A stretch of 64,000 nucleotides of DNA from Artemisia argyi (Eukaryota > Streptophyta > Magnoliopsida > Asterales > Asteraceae). Under the pieces are notes generated by a model that saw only the letters and a program-made list of their open reading frames with translations, was not told where the DNA came from and did no database searches. A program made the position numbers and the translations under genes. Positions within the stretch are counted from its first letter, which is position 1, and each line of letters begins with the position of its first letter. Of this stretch, positions 45,612-57,087 are shown piece after piece. The stretch is from the NCBI GenBank assembly GCA_030686995.1, contig JARVZY010002417.1:24001-88000 (forward strand). Direction: 5' to 3'.

Positions 45612-45758
45612 TTCCCAAGCGACCAGAAATCAAAAATTTGCAGAAATGGGTGGTTTTTCAAATGTGTGTTTCCAGCAAGCTCTATTTGAAGCATATACTC
45701 TAGGAATGATGAAATATAAGCATAAAGTAATAAACCATGCATGCAAACTAATATATTT

Positions 45759-47153
45759 TGTGGAAAACTAGAAGGGGGGTTGAATATTTTACCGCTTTTT
45801 AAATCCTTTTTAGCTTGAATATCCTTTAAAAAACTTTACGTTTGCTTAAAGATATAAACACAACGTTACATGTTTGATTCTTTGAAAAGCTTTTCATGTG
45901 AATAATAATTCTAACTTTACTTGTTTCATACTTTGAAAAGCTTTACTTGTGATGATCCTAACTTTGCTTGTTTAGTTCTTTGAAAAGCTTTACATTTGTT
46001 TAAAGATATAAACACAAATTTACTTGTTTAATTGTTTGAAAAGTTTTATATGTGATTAGCGATTCTAACTGAAAGACAACATGTAATAAGCAAAGATAAA
46101 GAAAGAAACGATCAAACCACAACACGATTGTTTATCGTGGTTCGGCTACAAGGACTCTTTTTCCTTGCCCTAAATCCACGCCCCGAGTTTCCAACTCGAG
46201 AGTTATAAGCACTAGTCAACAAGCTCCTTTCACCGGCGGATAAAACCTTTACAACGTCGCTTACACTGTTACCGACACTAAGCTAGATGTCGAGTTCTTT
46301 TACACGGGTACAACCACTCCCATCGTTGCTTACACTTTTACCGACACTAAGCTAGATGTCAAGTTCTTTACCAAGGGTACAACTACTCCCGTTAGTTCTT
46401 TTACAAGGGTACAACAAGTCCCGACACACTACGTATTTTGAGGCCTAAAATACTAACCAATCACTTCTACATACATGACACAAATGAAGTATAAACTACC
46501 AAAGCTTATACATGACCAAGCTATCAAGACTTGCAACTTTAGAGTTGAAGCTTGTAACTTCTTGAATGATCTTGTGAAGTCCCTTGCTATATAAGAGAAT
46601 CACACAAGTCAAAATGTTACTGAGTTAGTTGAGAGTATATAAAAATATGTCCTAAAGGGGTTACACAAAACTAACAAATGGTTTGGTATTTATAGCAAAC
46701 CATTCTGCAGGTCTGGCGGATACGGCGGAACCCTTAGATGGGTTCCGCCCGTGTACCCCGAGGGTTCCGTCAGGGCTGCAGTTGGTTTTGCAATAAATCT
46801 TCCAAACCAAACAAGGTCACATCTCATTACACATAGTCAAACACAAAACTTGCAAGCAAACATATAGTTAGTCAAACACACTTTCTTACCATAAATGTAT
46901 ATTGACAAAGCTTGCCCTAAATGTGATGTGACATTACTATTTTAAGAAATAAATGTGATGTGACAAGACACTTTCTAATTTAAGAAATAAAAACAATGTT
47001 TAGTTTAAAAGAAAATGTAATCCTTAGTTAAACAAGACTTAAACACTTATAGTGATGATTTACTCCTAGCTAAAGTTCATACTTTGTAATTAACAAAACT
47101 TAGCAAAGATCATAAAATATAAATAACGTTTTTAGGCGATATTTGTATTAACA
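45759..47153 (-). repeat. 3' LTR of element E
   Basis: Plus-strand ends TGTGGAAAACTAGAAGGG and GTATTAACA, 1395 bp. The palindromic GGCGGAACC cluster lies at 46711-46785. On the minus strand the purine tract AAAAAGGGGGAG directly precedes it. Confidence 0.82.
46711..46785. repeat. Palindromic-word cluster of E in the LTR
   Basis: GGCGGAACCC and GGGTTCCGCC words, bracketed by CTGGCGG and CCGTCAG. Confidence 0.85.
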
Positions 47154-48016
47154 ATCTCCCCCTTTTTGTTGATGACAAAACATAAACTTTATTTATAAGT
47201 AAGTCACTAGTTTTAGTGTTAAGTCTTATAAAGTTAGTATAAAAACTTGTTTTTGCAAAAATGAGGTGATTAGCACAATTTTTTTTTGACAAGTTTATAT
47301 ATAAATTCTCCCCCTTTTTGTCAAAACAAAAAGAAGAATAGCGAAGCGGAAGTAAGCACTTGCTCCCCCTTGGATGATACTCCCCCTAAATGGAGTGCCA
47401 AGAGAGGAGACATGGATTTTGAACCTACAAGAAAAAGGTTAGTTGTCGCACAAGACAAGTCATGAAAGCATTGCATGTCTAAAACATAACTAAGAGTTGT
47501 GAAGTGGAATAATGCAACACTGATGCTCCCCCTTGAATATTACTCTCCTAAATGGAGTATCAAGGAAGGAAAACATGGATAATGATCCCACAAGAAGAAG
47601 GGTTAGTTTCAAAAACATAAGATATATGTATGCTACCATATCAAGGTATAGTTCACTTATTATACCTAAATGGTCAACAAACAATGCAAGCCTTGTAGTA
47701 GAATGAAATTCATTTCATGTCAAATTTTAACTCTTAAAAGTCAAAGACAAGAAATTTGGATGACACCATCCTACTTCTAAAAATAAAGAAAAACTAAAAA
47801 TAAACTAAGAACATGAAAAACTACAAGGAAATCATCATTTTCCTTAATGAGAAACATTTTCCAAAAACAATGCTAAGGATGTTTAAGGATGAAAATGTGT
47901 GTTGGAGGTTGTAGCGGGCTTTATTTTGAAGGTTGAAAGGATGACACGATTTTGGTTTGTTGGTTTAAATGGGAAACATTTTCCAAAAGAAACGGTTTTG
48001 TTTCATTTTGGAGACT
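47154..48016 (-). other. Element E 3' untranslated region with several purine tracts
   Basis: On the minus strand GGGGGAG runs occur at about 47154-47168, 47309-47321, 47372-47395 and 47525-47532. The last three sit in a repeated AAATGGAGT...AAGGA context. No gene seen. Confidence 0.6.
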
Positions 48017-48752
48017 CTAAGGTTGAGGTGTGTGAGACAAGGATTGAAGACGATCCAAAATGTGGTTTAGTATAAACCTCATTTCTTCGGATAGCTCACG
48101 AATTTCCCTTCGACACCCTTCACTAGTGTGAGCGGTTCTTTCGCAATGTCCGCAACCATGGCGGGGAAAGTTTGGTGGAAGAGAGGTTTGATTTGTTGGT
48201 GGTGGATGGTTTGAACTTGAAGGAGCAAATGTTGATGGTTGAGAGGTGTTTTTGCTTCCTTCATTAGTTGAGTGTATCGTTGTTTGTAAAACCGTAATAT
48301 GGTTGATTTGAGAGTCAACCATACGTTTGAAGGCATGAAGGTGGTTTAAATGAGTGTCAATCTCATCATTAAGGTTTGGTGGTTTTTCCCATATGGATGC
48401 TTCTATTTTCTTATAAGAAGAAAGTAGAGATTCATATTGTTGGGGAGGTTCTTGTGGTGATGGTTTTTGTTGTTGTGTTTGTTGGTTTTGAACAAAATGG
48501 CGGATGCTTGGTTCGCCGGAAGGATTGCCATGAAGGTCTTTGTAAATTGGGTGAAACACAAATGATTGTGAGTGGGTATGACCTTGATCATTTGGAAAAC
48601 TGGATGGTCTAGCATAACGGTAAGCCAACCGTTCTACCAATGAGGGTTGATGGGGTTCATCATCTAGTTGCTCACTAGATTGTTGTTGGGTTTCCATTTG
48701 AGCAATGGTGTCAAAGAGTGATAAGGATGGTGATCTTGATGATTTGGGTGAT

Positions 48753-50139
48753 TGATGAGGCGAAAAATGATCCGTTTTTAGGGGGTCATTTAAGCCCGAA
48801 TCCGAATTTATTTGATCAAATATTGCCCTAAATCGTTCCTTTTGTGATTTTAGGTACTTGGAGAGTGAATTCTGGAAAAGAAGCCATTTTGGACGTTTTT
48901 GGAGCATAAAAGTGAAGAAAACGGCAAAGTCTCAATTTTCCATGCTGGGAACAGTAGGTGACGACGTCAAGAGTAATTTCCTGACGGCGTCAAACCTCAA
49001 GAATAAGAATCCGTAGTTGATGACGGCGTCACACACAGGGCGTCAAGAGTAATTTGTGTGACGGCCTAGGCCTTGACGGCGTCAGAAGTAGATCAAGGCC
49101 GTCCGAGGAAGTATTTGGCGACGAGATGACGGCGTCACACCTTTGTTCTTGATGCCGTCATCCCTATTTTCCTATATATAGTTTTCTAGTTTTTCACATT
49201 AAGGAGAGAAGTTTTGGGAGAAACCCTAAAGACGATTTTGGTGTAACTTTACAGGTTTTTCAAGGGTTCCAACCCCTTGATACCTTGCATGATTAATCAA
49301 GATAAGTGTTCTTCTAATTCAATCAATTTGTCTATGTGTTGGTTGTCTATATCTTGTTCTTGTCTTAATTCTATCATGCTAGGCTAGATCTCCTTTGTGT
49401 TTGCTTAGATCTAATGAAACCTAGATATTGATTATGTGTTGATTACTTGTTTATTCTTGTTGTGGATGAATGATTTATATGTTAGGCTTAAGAAAACTGG
49501 CAGATCTCCAAATGGTAACATGCTTGAACGTCTTAAGAAACATGAACCGAGGCGTACTAGGTCTTTATTGGTTGTATTTAATGCATGAGCCACTGTTTAC
49601 AATCCCTATAGTGGTGCTGGGCATGGTGTAGGAGGAGATAAGAGCTCATAGAATTGGGGAGTTATGTATGCCACCCCATGAATGGTATTAAGGAATACGA
49701 TCCGTTATCCATGCAATTATAACAAGTAATTAACGTGTAAAAGATATCTAGGGAGTAGTGAAATCTAAGTAAACACATTTTCTCCAATTACTGCTCACAA
49801 CCTTAGTATAAATTAGTTTATTTTCATTTTTAGTATTCTATTTTGATTGCATCTTAGTTTTGGGTTAGTTGAATAACAACTAATTCCGCCCACTCTTCTA
49901 AAACCCGAGATTTTACTTGCTTTCATAAAAATATAAAAATAAAAAAATAATCATCCCTCACTTTTAGAACTAGTAATTAGGCTTTTTAATCCTAGTGACA
50001 CTATTCCTAAGCTGAACGATCAATCCCCCGGTACTTGTCACTATACTATACTACAACGATCAGGTACACTGCCTGGTGGGGGTTGTAAGCTTCTCGAGAT
50101 CCCTCGAGAGGTAAAGCCTGTTGCGATTCCCACGCATCA
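48753..50139 (+). mobile_element. Solo LTR of family D
   Basis: 1387 bp from TGATGAGGCG to CACGCATCA, flanked by GTGAT on both sides (48748-48752 and 50140-50144). The same sequence forms the 5' LTR at 56250-60541. It was left by recombination between the two LTRs of a former full element. The TGACGGCGTCA cluster is at 48959-49170. Confidence 0.93.
48959..49170. repeat. TGACGGCGTCA word cluster of D in the solo LTR
   Basis: Around eight copies or half-copies of GACGGCGTCA, spaced by AT-richer DNA. It recurs in the other D LTR (56454-56609) and in D internal DNA (62173-62211). Confidence 0.88.
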
Positions 50140-50659
50140 GTGATAGGTCTTCTAATGTTTCCAAATAAGGTAGTGGTGATATTGGAGGTGTATGGAAAAG
50201 TTCTATTGGTGTAAGTGTTGGTGATTGAGGTGATGAAGTTTTTGTTGGTTGAGCTTCTTGAGAAGGTGATGTTGAATCACTTGAAGGTCTAGTAGGTGGA
50301 GGAATGGTGGCTATGGTTGTGTAGCAATGTGTTGGAGATGGTGTTGGAGTATCAAGATTAAGCAAATCTTGAAAGGTGATTACATTGGTATTACAATGTG
50401 TTGGGGATGGTGTTGAGTTAGTGAGGTTAAGGAAATCTTGGATAGGTGAAGAAATGTTAAGCGAAGCATCACTTGAAGATGATGAGCTTGACTTGACGGT
50501 TTTGTTGAAGCAACAAGGTTTAACACTAATCCTAGTGGGTTTTGAGAAGGATTTTGATGACTCGGATGATGTGTTGGATTTAGTCATTTCAAAGGTGTGG
50601 TTTTGGTGTTTTGAGAGAAGAAGTTTTGATGGTGATGGTGTGAGTTGAAAAACTTTCAA

Positions 50660-51545
50660 ATTTATAGGATGGAAAAGATGTTGAAATGGGTGTTTGGATT
50701 TGATGTTCTACCATTCAAAGATTGAGGTTTCAAATGATTTTCATGACCATGTCACATCAATTGATGTCAATCCAATGGAATAGGGTGGAGTGAAAGACCA
50801 ACATATGCACTCAATGCTTTGTGATCATGGGATGTGATTTGGTTGAAAATGTTCCAATGGTTTGAAGGATCCTTTAAAAGGGTTCCTTGGGTTAGTTATG
50901 TTTGAATTTGAATTTTTGGAGGGAAGTGGCTTCCTAATTGTTTTAGTAAGTGAGAGTTGTTCTAATATGGTTATTGGAGTTAATGGAAGATGTTTCTCAC
51001 TTAGGATAATGGTTTGACATTTTACAAGTTTTGGACATAAGAAAAATGGCAAAAATTTTCTGCAGGTGTCTGGCGGAACCCTCGCGGTACACAGGCGAAA
51101 CCCTGTTTTGGGTTCCGTCTGGTCTGTTGGGCCAATTCTGGGTTACCCAGAAAATACACTGGCAGAACCCAATTTTGGGTACTGTCAGATCCGCCAGGGC
51201 TGAAAATTTTGGCAGTCTACGATTTTGACCCGCGAGACGATTTTCAAAATTCCTAAAATCAAAAAGATAATGCATTTTTGGTTAGGCAATGCAAAAATTA
51301 GACACGTAAACGCACATATCATAGGACTTTGACCTTGAGGTCGAGGATTTCACTATACTTAGTAAGAATTGCTATAAGCATAAAAAATTGACAAACACCT
51401 CAACCATTGTCATTATGCATAAAAGCTCATACAAACACAATCCGACAAACGTAATAAAACATGAAAGTGAAAAGCAATACAAATCACGTAGTTTAACACA
51501 TAAAATGTTCTAAAATATTCATAAGCCAAACACTCCTTAATCTTC
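50660..51545 (-). other. Element E spacer with palindromic-word cluster
   Basis: No gene seen. 51068-51206 carries several GGCGGAACC / GGGTTCCG / GGGTTAC words. Confidence 0.65.
51068..51206. repeat. Palindromic-word cluster of E, internal copy 1
   Basis: Words TGGCGGAACCC, GGGTTCCGTC, TGGGTTACCCA and TGGCAGAACCC, plus ATCCGCCAG at the end. Starts after CTGCAGG as in the LTR copy. Confidence 0.85.
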
Positions 51546-52654
51546 TCACAACCGGTCTATCTTCTTATTGAGCTTGCTTAGGTACCTTCCAAAGCACTTG
51601 AACATTCCTTTGTTTTGCTTGAACTCTTTGGATGCATTGTCAATGATGGAGAGTGCTTGAAGGTATTCTAAAGGAGGTAACTTAGAGTTAGGAAGTTTAT
51701 CGTCCTCGCTCATGTCGGATGATGATGATGATGGTGTAGGTGAGCGAGTACGTTTGCCTTACCTTTGAAAACTCGTTTATCACTTAGAGGAACGAAAATG
51801 TGTGGTACGAGAGAATAGTCAAGGCACATTCCATTATCGTTAGGAGGAATGGGTGAGATTGCTCTAAAGAGGCGAGTAAGAAGCATTCCATAAGGAAGAG
51901 CGGCTGTTCCAACTAAGGGTATGTCGGCCATTCTTTTGGCTAGGTATTAGGCTAAGTTAAAGGGTTGACCGATAGAGATGCTATAGAGCATGTAGCAAAG
52001 GCATGTGTTGACATGATCTCTATTTCCAATGGTACTTATGACGTTAGCTCTAAGGATTTCTTCCCACTTCTTAAATTGTGGTTTAAGCTCATTGACCTCC
52101 ATACCAAAAGGATCCTTATCCACAATATTCCCCGAACGATTCTTCCTAGTGGTAGAGGTTCTAATGAAGAGATGTTCCTTAATTGTTTCCTTACTCGCTA
52201 GAGGGGTGTCGTATGGATGAAAACGCTCAATCGAGTCAAGGCTTGAAATGGGCCACTTATCCGTGTAGAGACAAGTACCCGCATTTGGGACACCAAAAAT
52301 GATAGCTAAGTCTTTCAAATCTATGAAATTTGGTATATGATTGGTTGTGAAGTTTAGTGATAACTTACCAAAATCATTTGTGGAAAGGTTTACGGTTGCA
52401 TAGAATTCTAAGATGAACCTAGGACAAATTGGCTCATCGATATCAAGGAGACAATCAAAGTTGATTGCGGCAAAGTTTTGGCGAATAGATATTACTTCTA
52501 GAAAGGATGGATCAATAGTTCTACCTTCGTGAACATAGCGTTTTTCTAATGCCTTAAAGGTTTCTACTTGAACTTTGTTGAGACCTTTGGTCATATGGTG
52601 TTTGGGCAAGTACTTAAGGGTTTCCTTGTGATCGGATTTATTTGCGTGAGGCAT
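51546..52654 (-). pseudogene. Element E env-position ORF, putative plant transposon protein family
   Basis: ATG 52654 (MPHANKSDHKETLKYLPKHH) follows an acceptor-like TTTTCTAG. The frame is open to TAA 51947-51949, continues in frame to about 51750, then shifts by one base and continues to TGA 51546-51548. Core blocks: FILEFYATVNLSTNDFGKLS, HIPNFIDLKDLAIIFGVP, ACLCYM-like TCLCYMLYSISIGQPFNLA, then ALPYGMLLTRLF. The C-terminal part after the shift is Ser-rich (SPTPSSSSSD) and helical. The family is known only as a plant transposon protein. The core parallels the ORF1-like protein of element A (EFFSTFYFD ... ALGLY). It lies after pol, where SIRE elements have an env-like gene; no membrane segment is evident. 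Confidence 0.72.
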
Positions 52655-52675
52655 GTTGATTCCTAGAAAACACAA

Positions 52676-53639
52676 AATTATATGTTAATGACTTTTAACA
52701 ATGTGGATGTTCTAATGTGTTCCTATATGCAAACAATTTGGAGACTTGGTTATCTTGACTCATTTTGATGCCCAAATTGTTTTGTTATGCAAGTTTATAA
52801 AAACAAAAGATAACCAAAACTCTCCTGATTGAATGTGTCTACGATTGAATGTACTCGAAAATACATATTAGTTATGTATTCCCTTTAGCATTCAAGAGAT
52901 AGTATGCAAGTGATGTTTTAATGATGTTTTTCATTTGTTTTAACAATGTGGTGATGAATCATGTTTTAGTCTTGGATTGCGATTTTTGAAAGACAAAGCA
53001 CTTGGTGTGTTTGGCAAATCAAAGTAACAACAAAAAGGATACAATTCTTAACTAATAGAAGACATGATTGGCTAGCCACCAAGTTTTTCATGAATCAAGA
53101 AGTTTTATGCATAAACCCTAAGATTTTAGTTAATGAATGTAAATAAGAGTGTCATACTTGAATCAAAAATGCAATTGTGATTAAAACACTTACAAAGTTA
53201 GTTGGATTTGAAGAAATTGGATTGAGAGCCCTAAATTTCATGTGGTTATGTATTTTTGAGAGGGTGATGGCTGTTTGAAAGTGAATGATTAAGTTAAGAG
53301 GGTGTTTGGTTTTGAAATTAAAATAAAACATTCTGTAGCTTTGGCGGACCAGGCGGAACCAAAAAGAGGGTTCCACCCGTATGGTCTGAGGGTACCGTGG
53401 GAGATGCAGGAAAAATTCAAAAGGGATTGTCTTGATTTTTGTGGTTTTATCCTAATGTTCAAAACTAAGGATTTAGGTCTTATGAGTCTTCGACTAAGCC
53501 TAGGGATGATGAATGCTTCTCATTCAAGAGGTTTTATGAAAACGTTGATAGAATGGTTAACGTATAAGACTTTCTTAGTTAAGATGTTCCTCAATGAACA
53601 TTTTTACCAAGACGATGATGATGGATCACAATACGTCAA
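52676..53639 (-). other. Element E spacer
   Basis: Noncoding. Carries palindromic words GGCGGACCAGGCGGAACC and GGGTTCCACCC at 53341-53410 (internal copy 2 of the E cluster). Confidence 0.6.
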
Positions 53640-54420
53640 TTAAGAACATAATGGATTTAATTGTCGCTGAAGTCGATGCTTCTTTTGTTGAAGAGATAAC
53701 AATGTTGATAAAAGAATACCATTGTTGACACGTATTTGCTTGTTCAAGCGGAGCTTGTTGATGTGCTTCTCCATCCGAAACTAATTTGAGAACCTTACGT
53801 GTTTTGGAGAATCACTGGGTAAATAAGTATAAAAGTGCAAGTACCACTTGTGCTTTTCTTATCAACTTATTACCGACATAATTCCATTTGGCATACACTA
53901 TGGTTTCTATTCCCGTTCTTTTGGGATACCATAATCCTAGTTTTGTAGTACCTTACGATGAATCCAAACAAGCTCAACTAAAGAGTTGTTTAAGGATCTT
54001 CTTTAACACGAGCACATAAATAAATGCTAAACATAATGTTGGATCTAATTTTTATGAGAACAAGTAGTCTTCCGAACATTTCACTACGTTTAGTTTTACC
54101 TACGGATTTACTAATCTCATTCTTAATAAGTCATCAATAACTTAACCATTGAGAACAAGAGAGTAACTAGGAATGTATTTAAGTTAAAATCCCTTGCTTT
54201 TGGAGCTTGCTTTTATTATCAAAACGACTTTCAAATATTGACACTTATAATCACATGATTACTTCGAAACATCTATTTTGTTTCCCTAGTTGTTTTACTC
54301 TAAATTTCAAAAACTGTTTTTGTTGAATTTGTTTAGACACAACTATGACCTATAAATCAAGTTTTATAACTTATGTCAATTTTGCTTGATTCAATGTTTG
54401 ACTCAAGGTGAGAAGATGTT
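53640..54420 (-). pseudogene. pol: Decayed Copia RT/RNase H
   Basis: In shifting frames on the minus strand I can read ICLCAR, then WYPKRTGIETIVYA, then a degraded FSKTRK... segment. These match the end of Copia reverse transcriptase and the start of RNase H (consensus LCAR and GLWYP). Many stops and shifts; wholly non-functional. Strand and order agree with element E. Confidence 0.55.
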
Positions 54421-56249
54421 ATTTTGTACTTTTATTCTTAATGTTTTACACAACATACTTGTCTTGCCATCATTGGACTTTCGACTAAGTCATCATCTAC
54501 CAAAGATGATATCTTAGAAGCAGGAGATTAATCGTTAAATGTTATATTCAACGACTCCTCGACTCTTTGGGTTTTCTTACTTAAGACACTATGAACTCTA
54601 CTTGTTTTGAAAAAGTCCAAGAGGTACAACATCATAAGACTAAGTGTCACATTTGATGTGTAAATCCTAGATGTTGAAAACTCATTTTCTTCCACACATT
54701 CTAATGTATGCTAATGTGATTTATTTCACCTTGTGTGTTTTATGTGAGATTATCATAAAGGAGTGATCGAAGAAAAACACAGTTTAAGACTCAAAGTATG
54801 GTGTTTGAGAATGTTGTTTAACAGAGGTTTGTTTTGCAAGCCTCACAAAAGTGTTAGACATTTTAACACTTAGGAAATTCTTAGTTAGCTCACTTGTAAG
54901 CAAGAGTTGAGTGAGACTCACTCAAGAGTTTCTCGTGTTTATCTCCTGATGGTTAAAGAACCAAAACACCTTATATCTCCTACTAGTACTAATGACGAAA
55001 TTCCTTGTTGCATAGAATCTAATCTTAGTTATTACAAATAGCAGGTAAACACTTTAGAGTATTACAAATAACACATATTCCAACACATAATGCTAGAAAC
55101 AAGAGACAATCAAAGTCAAGTTGAAGTAATGTGTACCTTTTACATTGCATAGAGATGCTATCAAGAGGATAAACACTACGCGTAAAATCTTGGTTTGACG
55201 ACACGCTTTGAAACACAATTACTCATATATCCAAGAAGGTTAGACAATCATATAAAAGCATAGAGCATGATAATCTTAATTCTTTTATCATGAGTTTCTA
55301 TTAGAGATTGAATTATCTATAAATCTCTCTTCTATGTTTGACAAATTTTACTTGCTTTGTTTTATTAGTTGATGATGCTTTTGAGTTAAATCCTAATCCG
55401 GTTTTATCTTTAAACAACCTTTGACTCCTCAATAATCTTTCAAGAGATTTTGAGCTTTCATCAAATTTAGCTAATCATTTTTCCTTACTCATTTTGCTTT
55501 TTAATCATATGTTTGTAATCTAGACATAATTTTCATTCTAGATTAATTTCAATATTACTCTCAATTCTAGACATTTTATTTTCTAACAAGATTTTCTTTT
55601 CAAAGATATTCTCAAAAGGTTTTGAAGACTCATTGTTAAAGATAGTTTTTAGGTCCATGTTGCATAAACGTTTAGACTGATTTTCTAGTTTAGAAGACTC
55701 TAGGATATATTTGTCAAGCAAAAGTGTTTGGTTTCAAAATGTACCTTGCTTGATGTGTTATCTAGTTGAGAATCACAAACCGGATGGTTGGCTTCATCTT
55801 CATCCGTGTTATTTCATGAATCGCAAGCAAGTCCACTAAGAGCTCAACATGAGTAATCATCTTCACTTACACCTTTATTTAAAACATTAAAACTAGTAGC
55901 ACATGTATTTATCTCAACTAAATGTCTATGCATTAATATTTCTAAGACTTCTAATTCATATGTGAGATCAAATTGATCATCTTTGACTTGGCATATTTCT
56001 TGATGAATGTTTAACATATTTTTTAAAATATCATTAGCCGTTTGACAAAAATACATTCTTTCATATTCGGTACTAAAGCTTTATAAATCATTGTTTTAGC
56101 TTTAGTATTTTTATCAAGTTTAAGATAGTTATCTTGGTTTTCAAAAACTTGTTTTCTTTGGTTTGAAATCACCAAAAGAAATAATATGCCAAAGATCTTG
56201 ATCAATTGATTTCACATAGTTTTAAAAATTACTTTCCCATTCAAGTAAG
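54421..56249 (-). other. Strongly decayed element E interior
   Basis: AT-rich with only short broken frames on the minus strand (for example around 55844-56056, with ELEVLEILMHRHLVEIN). Probably the rest of a Copia polyprotein; not assignable with confidence. Confidence 0.45.
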
Positions 56250-56453
56250 TGATGAGGCGAAAAATGATCCGTTTTTAGGGGATCATTTAAGCCCGAATCC
56301 GACTTTATTTGATCAAATATTGCCCTAAATCGTTCCTTTTGTGATTTTAGGTACTTGGAGAGTGAATTCTGGAAAAGAAGCTATTTTGGACATTTTTAGA
56401 GCATAAAACTGAAGAAAACGGCAAAGTCTCAAATTTCTATGCTAGAACAGTGC

Positions 56454-56609
56454 ATGAAGGCGTCAAGAGTTGTTTTTGACGGCGTCAGAGTCCCAAGAAT
56501 AAAATACCGTAGTTGATGACGGCGTCACATAGGCCGTCATAAGTAGATCAAGGCCGTCCGAGGAAGTATTTGGCGGCGAGATGACGGCGTCACACCCTTG
56601 TTCTTGACG
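56454..56609. repeat. TGACGGCGTCA word cluster of D in the 5' LTR
   Basis: Copies such as TGACGGCGTCA and TTGACGCCGTCA, fewer than in the solo LTR, where one block is longer. Confidence 0.85.
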
Positions 56610-57087
56610 CCGTCACCCTTATTTTCCTATATATAGTTTTCTAGTTTTTTACATTAAAAAAGAGAAGTTTTGGAGAAACCCTAAAGACGAATTTGGTGCA
56701 ACTTTTACAGGTTTTTCAAGGGTTCCAAACCCTTGATACCTTGAATTGTAATTGAGATAAGTGTTCTTCTAATTCAATCAATATGTCTATGTGTTGGTTG
56801 TCTATATCTTGTTCTTGTCTCAATTCCATTATGCTAGGCTAGATCTCCTTTGTGTTTGCTTAGATCTAATGAAACCTAGATATTGATTATGTGTTGATTA
56901 CTTGTTTATTCTTGTCTTGGATGAATGATTTTATATGTTAGGCTTAAGAAAACTGGCAGATCTCCAAATGGTAACATGCTTGAACGTCTTAAGAAACATG
57001 AACCGAGGCGTACTAGGTCTTTATTGGTTGTATTTAATGCATGAGCCACTGTTTACAATCCCTATAGTTGTGCTGGGTCATGGTGTA

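Larger units (their letters stand above)
42975..45758 (-). mobile_element. Element F: minus-strand LTR retrotransposon (SIRE-like), 3' part only
   Basis: A 3' LTR (42975-44215), a CCCCCTTTTTG purine tract (plus-strand view) and a Pro/Ser-rich ORF form the 3' end of an element on the minus strand. It is cut at 45758 by element E of a related family. The remaining part of F is not in the window to the right. Confidence 0.7.
48017..50587 (-). pseudogene. Element E Ser/Pro-rich late ORF, split by a solo LTR
   Basis: The minus-strand frame from ATG 50587 (MTKSNTSSESSKSF) is open to 50145, where a D-family solo LTR begins; the frame resumes at 48752 and ends at 48017. When the LTR and one GTGAT copy are left out, the two parts are in the same frame, so the ORF was open when hit. 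Content: serine run, repeated TPSPTHC motifs, then a Pro/Gln-rich part, and at the C-terminus GCGHCERTAHTSEGC followed by a helix (EIRELSEEMRFILNHIL). The CxxC plus helix parallels the late ORF of F. Function unknown; possibly a gag-like or accessory protein. Confidence 0.65.
45759..56249 (-). mobile_element. Element E: minus-strand SIRE/Copia-like element with late ORFs, 5' part interrupted by D
   Basis: Reading leftwards: decayed Copia RT/RNase H (about 54170-53640), an env-position ORF (52654-51546), a Ser/Pro-rich ORF (50587-48017, split by a D solo LTR), purine tracts, then the 3' LTR (45759-47153). The order pol, extra ORFs, LTR is that of SIRE-type Copia elements. The candidate target duplication on the left is TATTT (45754-45758). 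The right part is cut by element D at 56250, so the 5' LTR is not visible. Confidence 0.7.

Noticed and set aside
48376..48612. Plus-strand frame across the E late ORF
   Set aside because: It is the complement of a biased Pro/Gln-rich coding strand.
50060..50144. C-terminal end of the frame at 50060-50659
   Set aside because: These codons are inside the D solo LTR and its GTGAT copy; the real continuation lies at 48752 and below.
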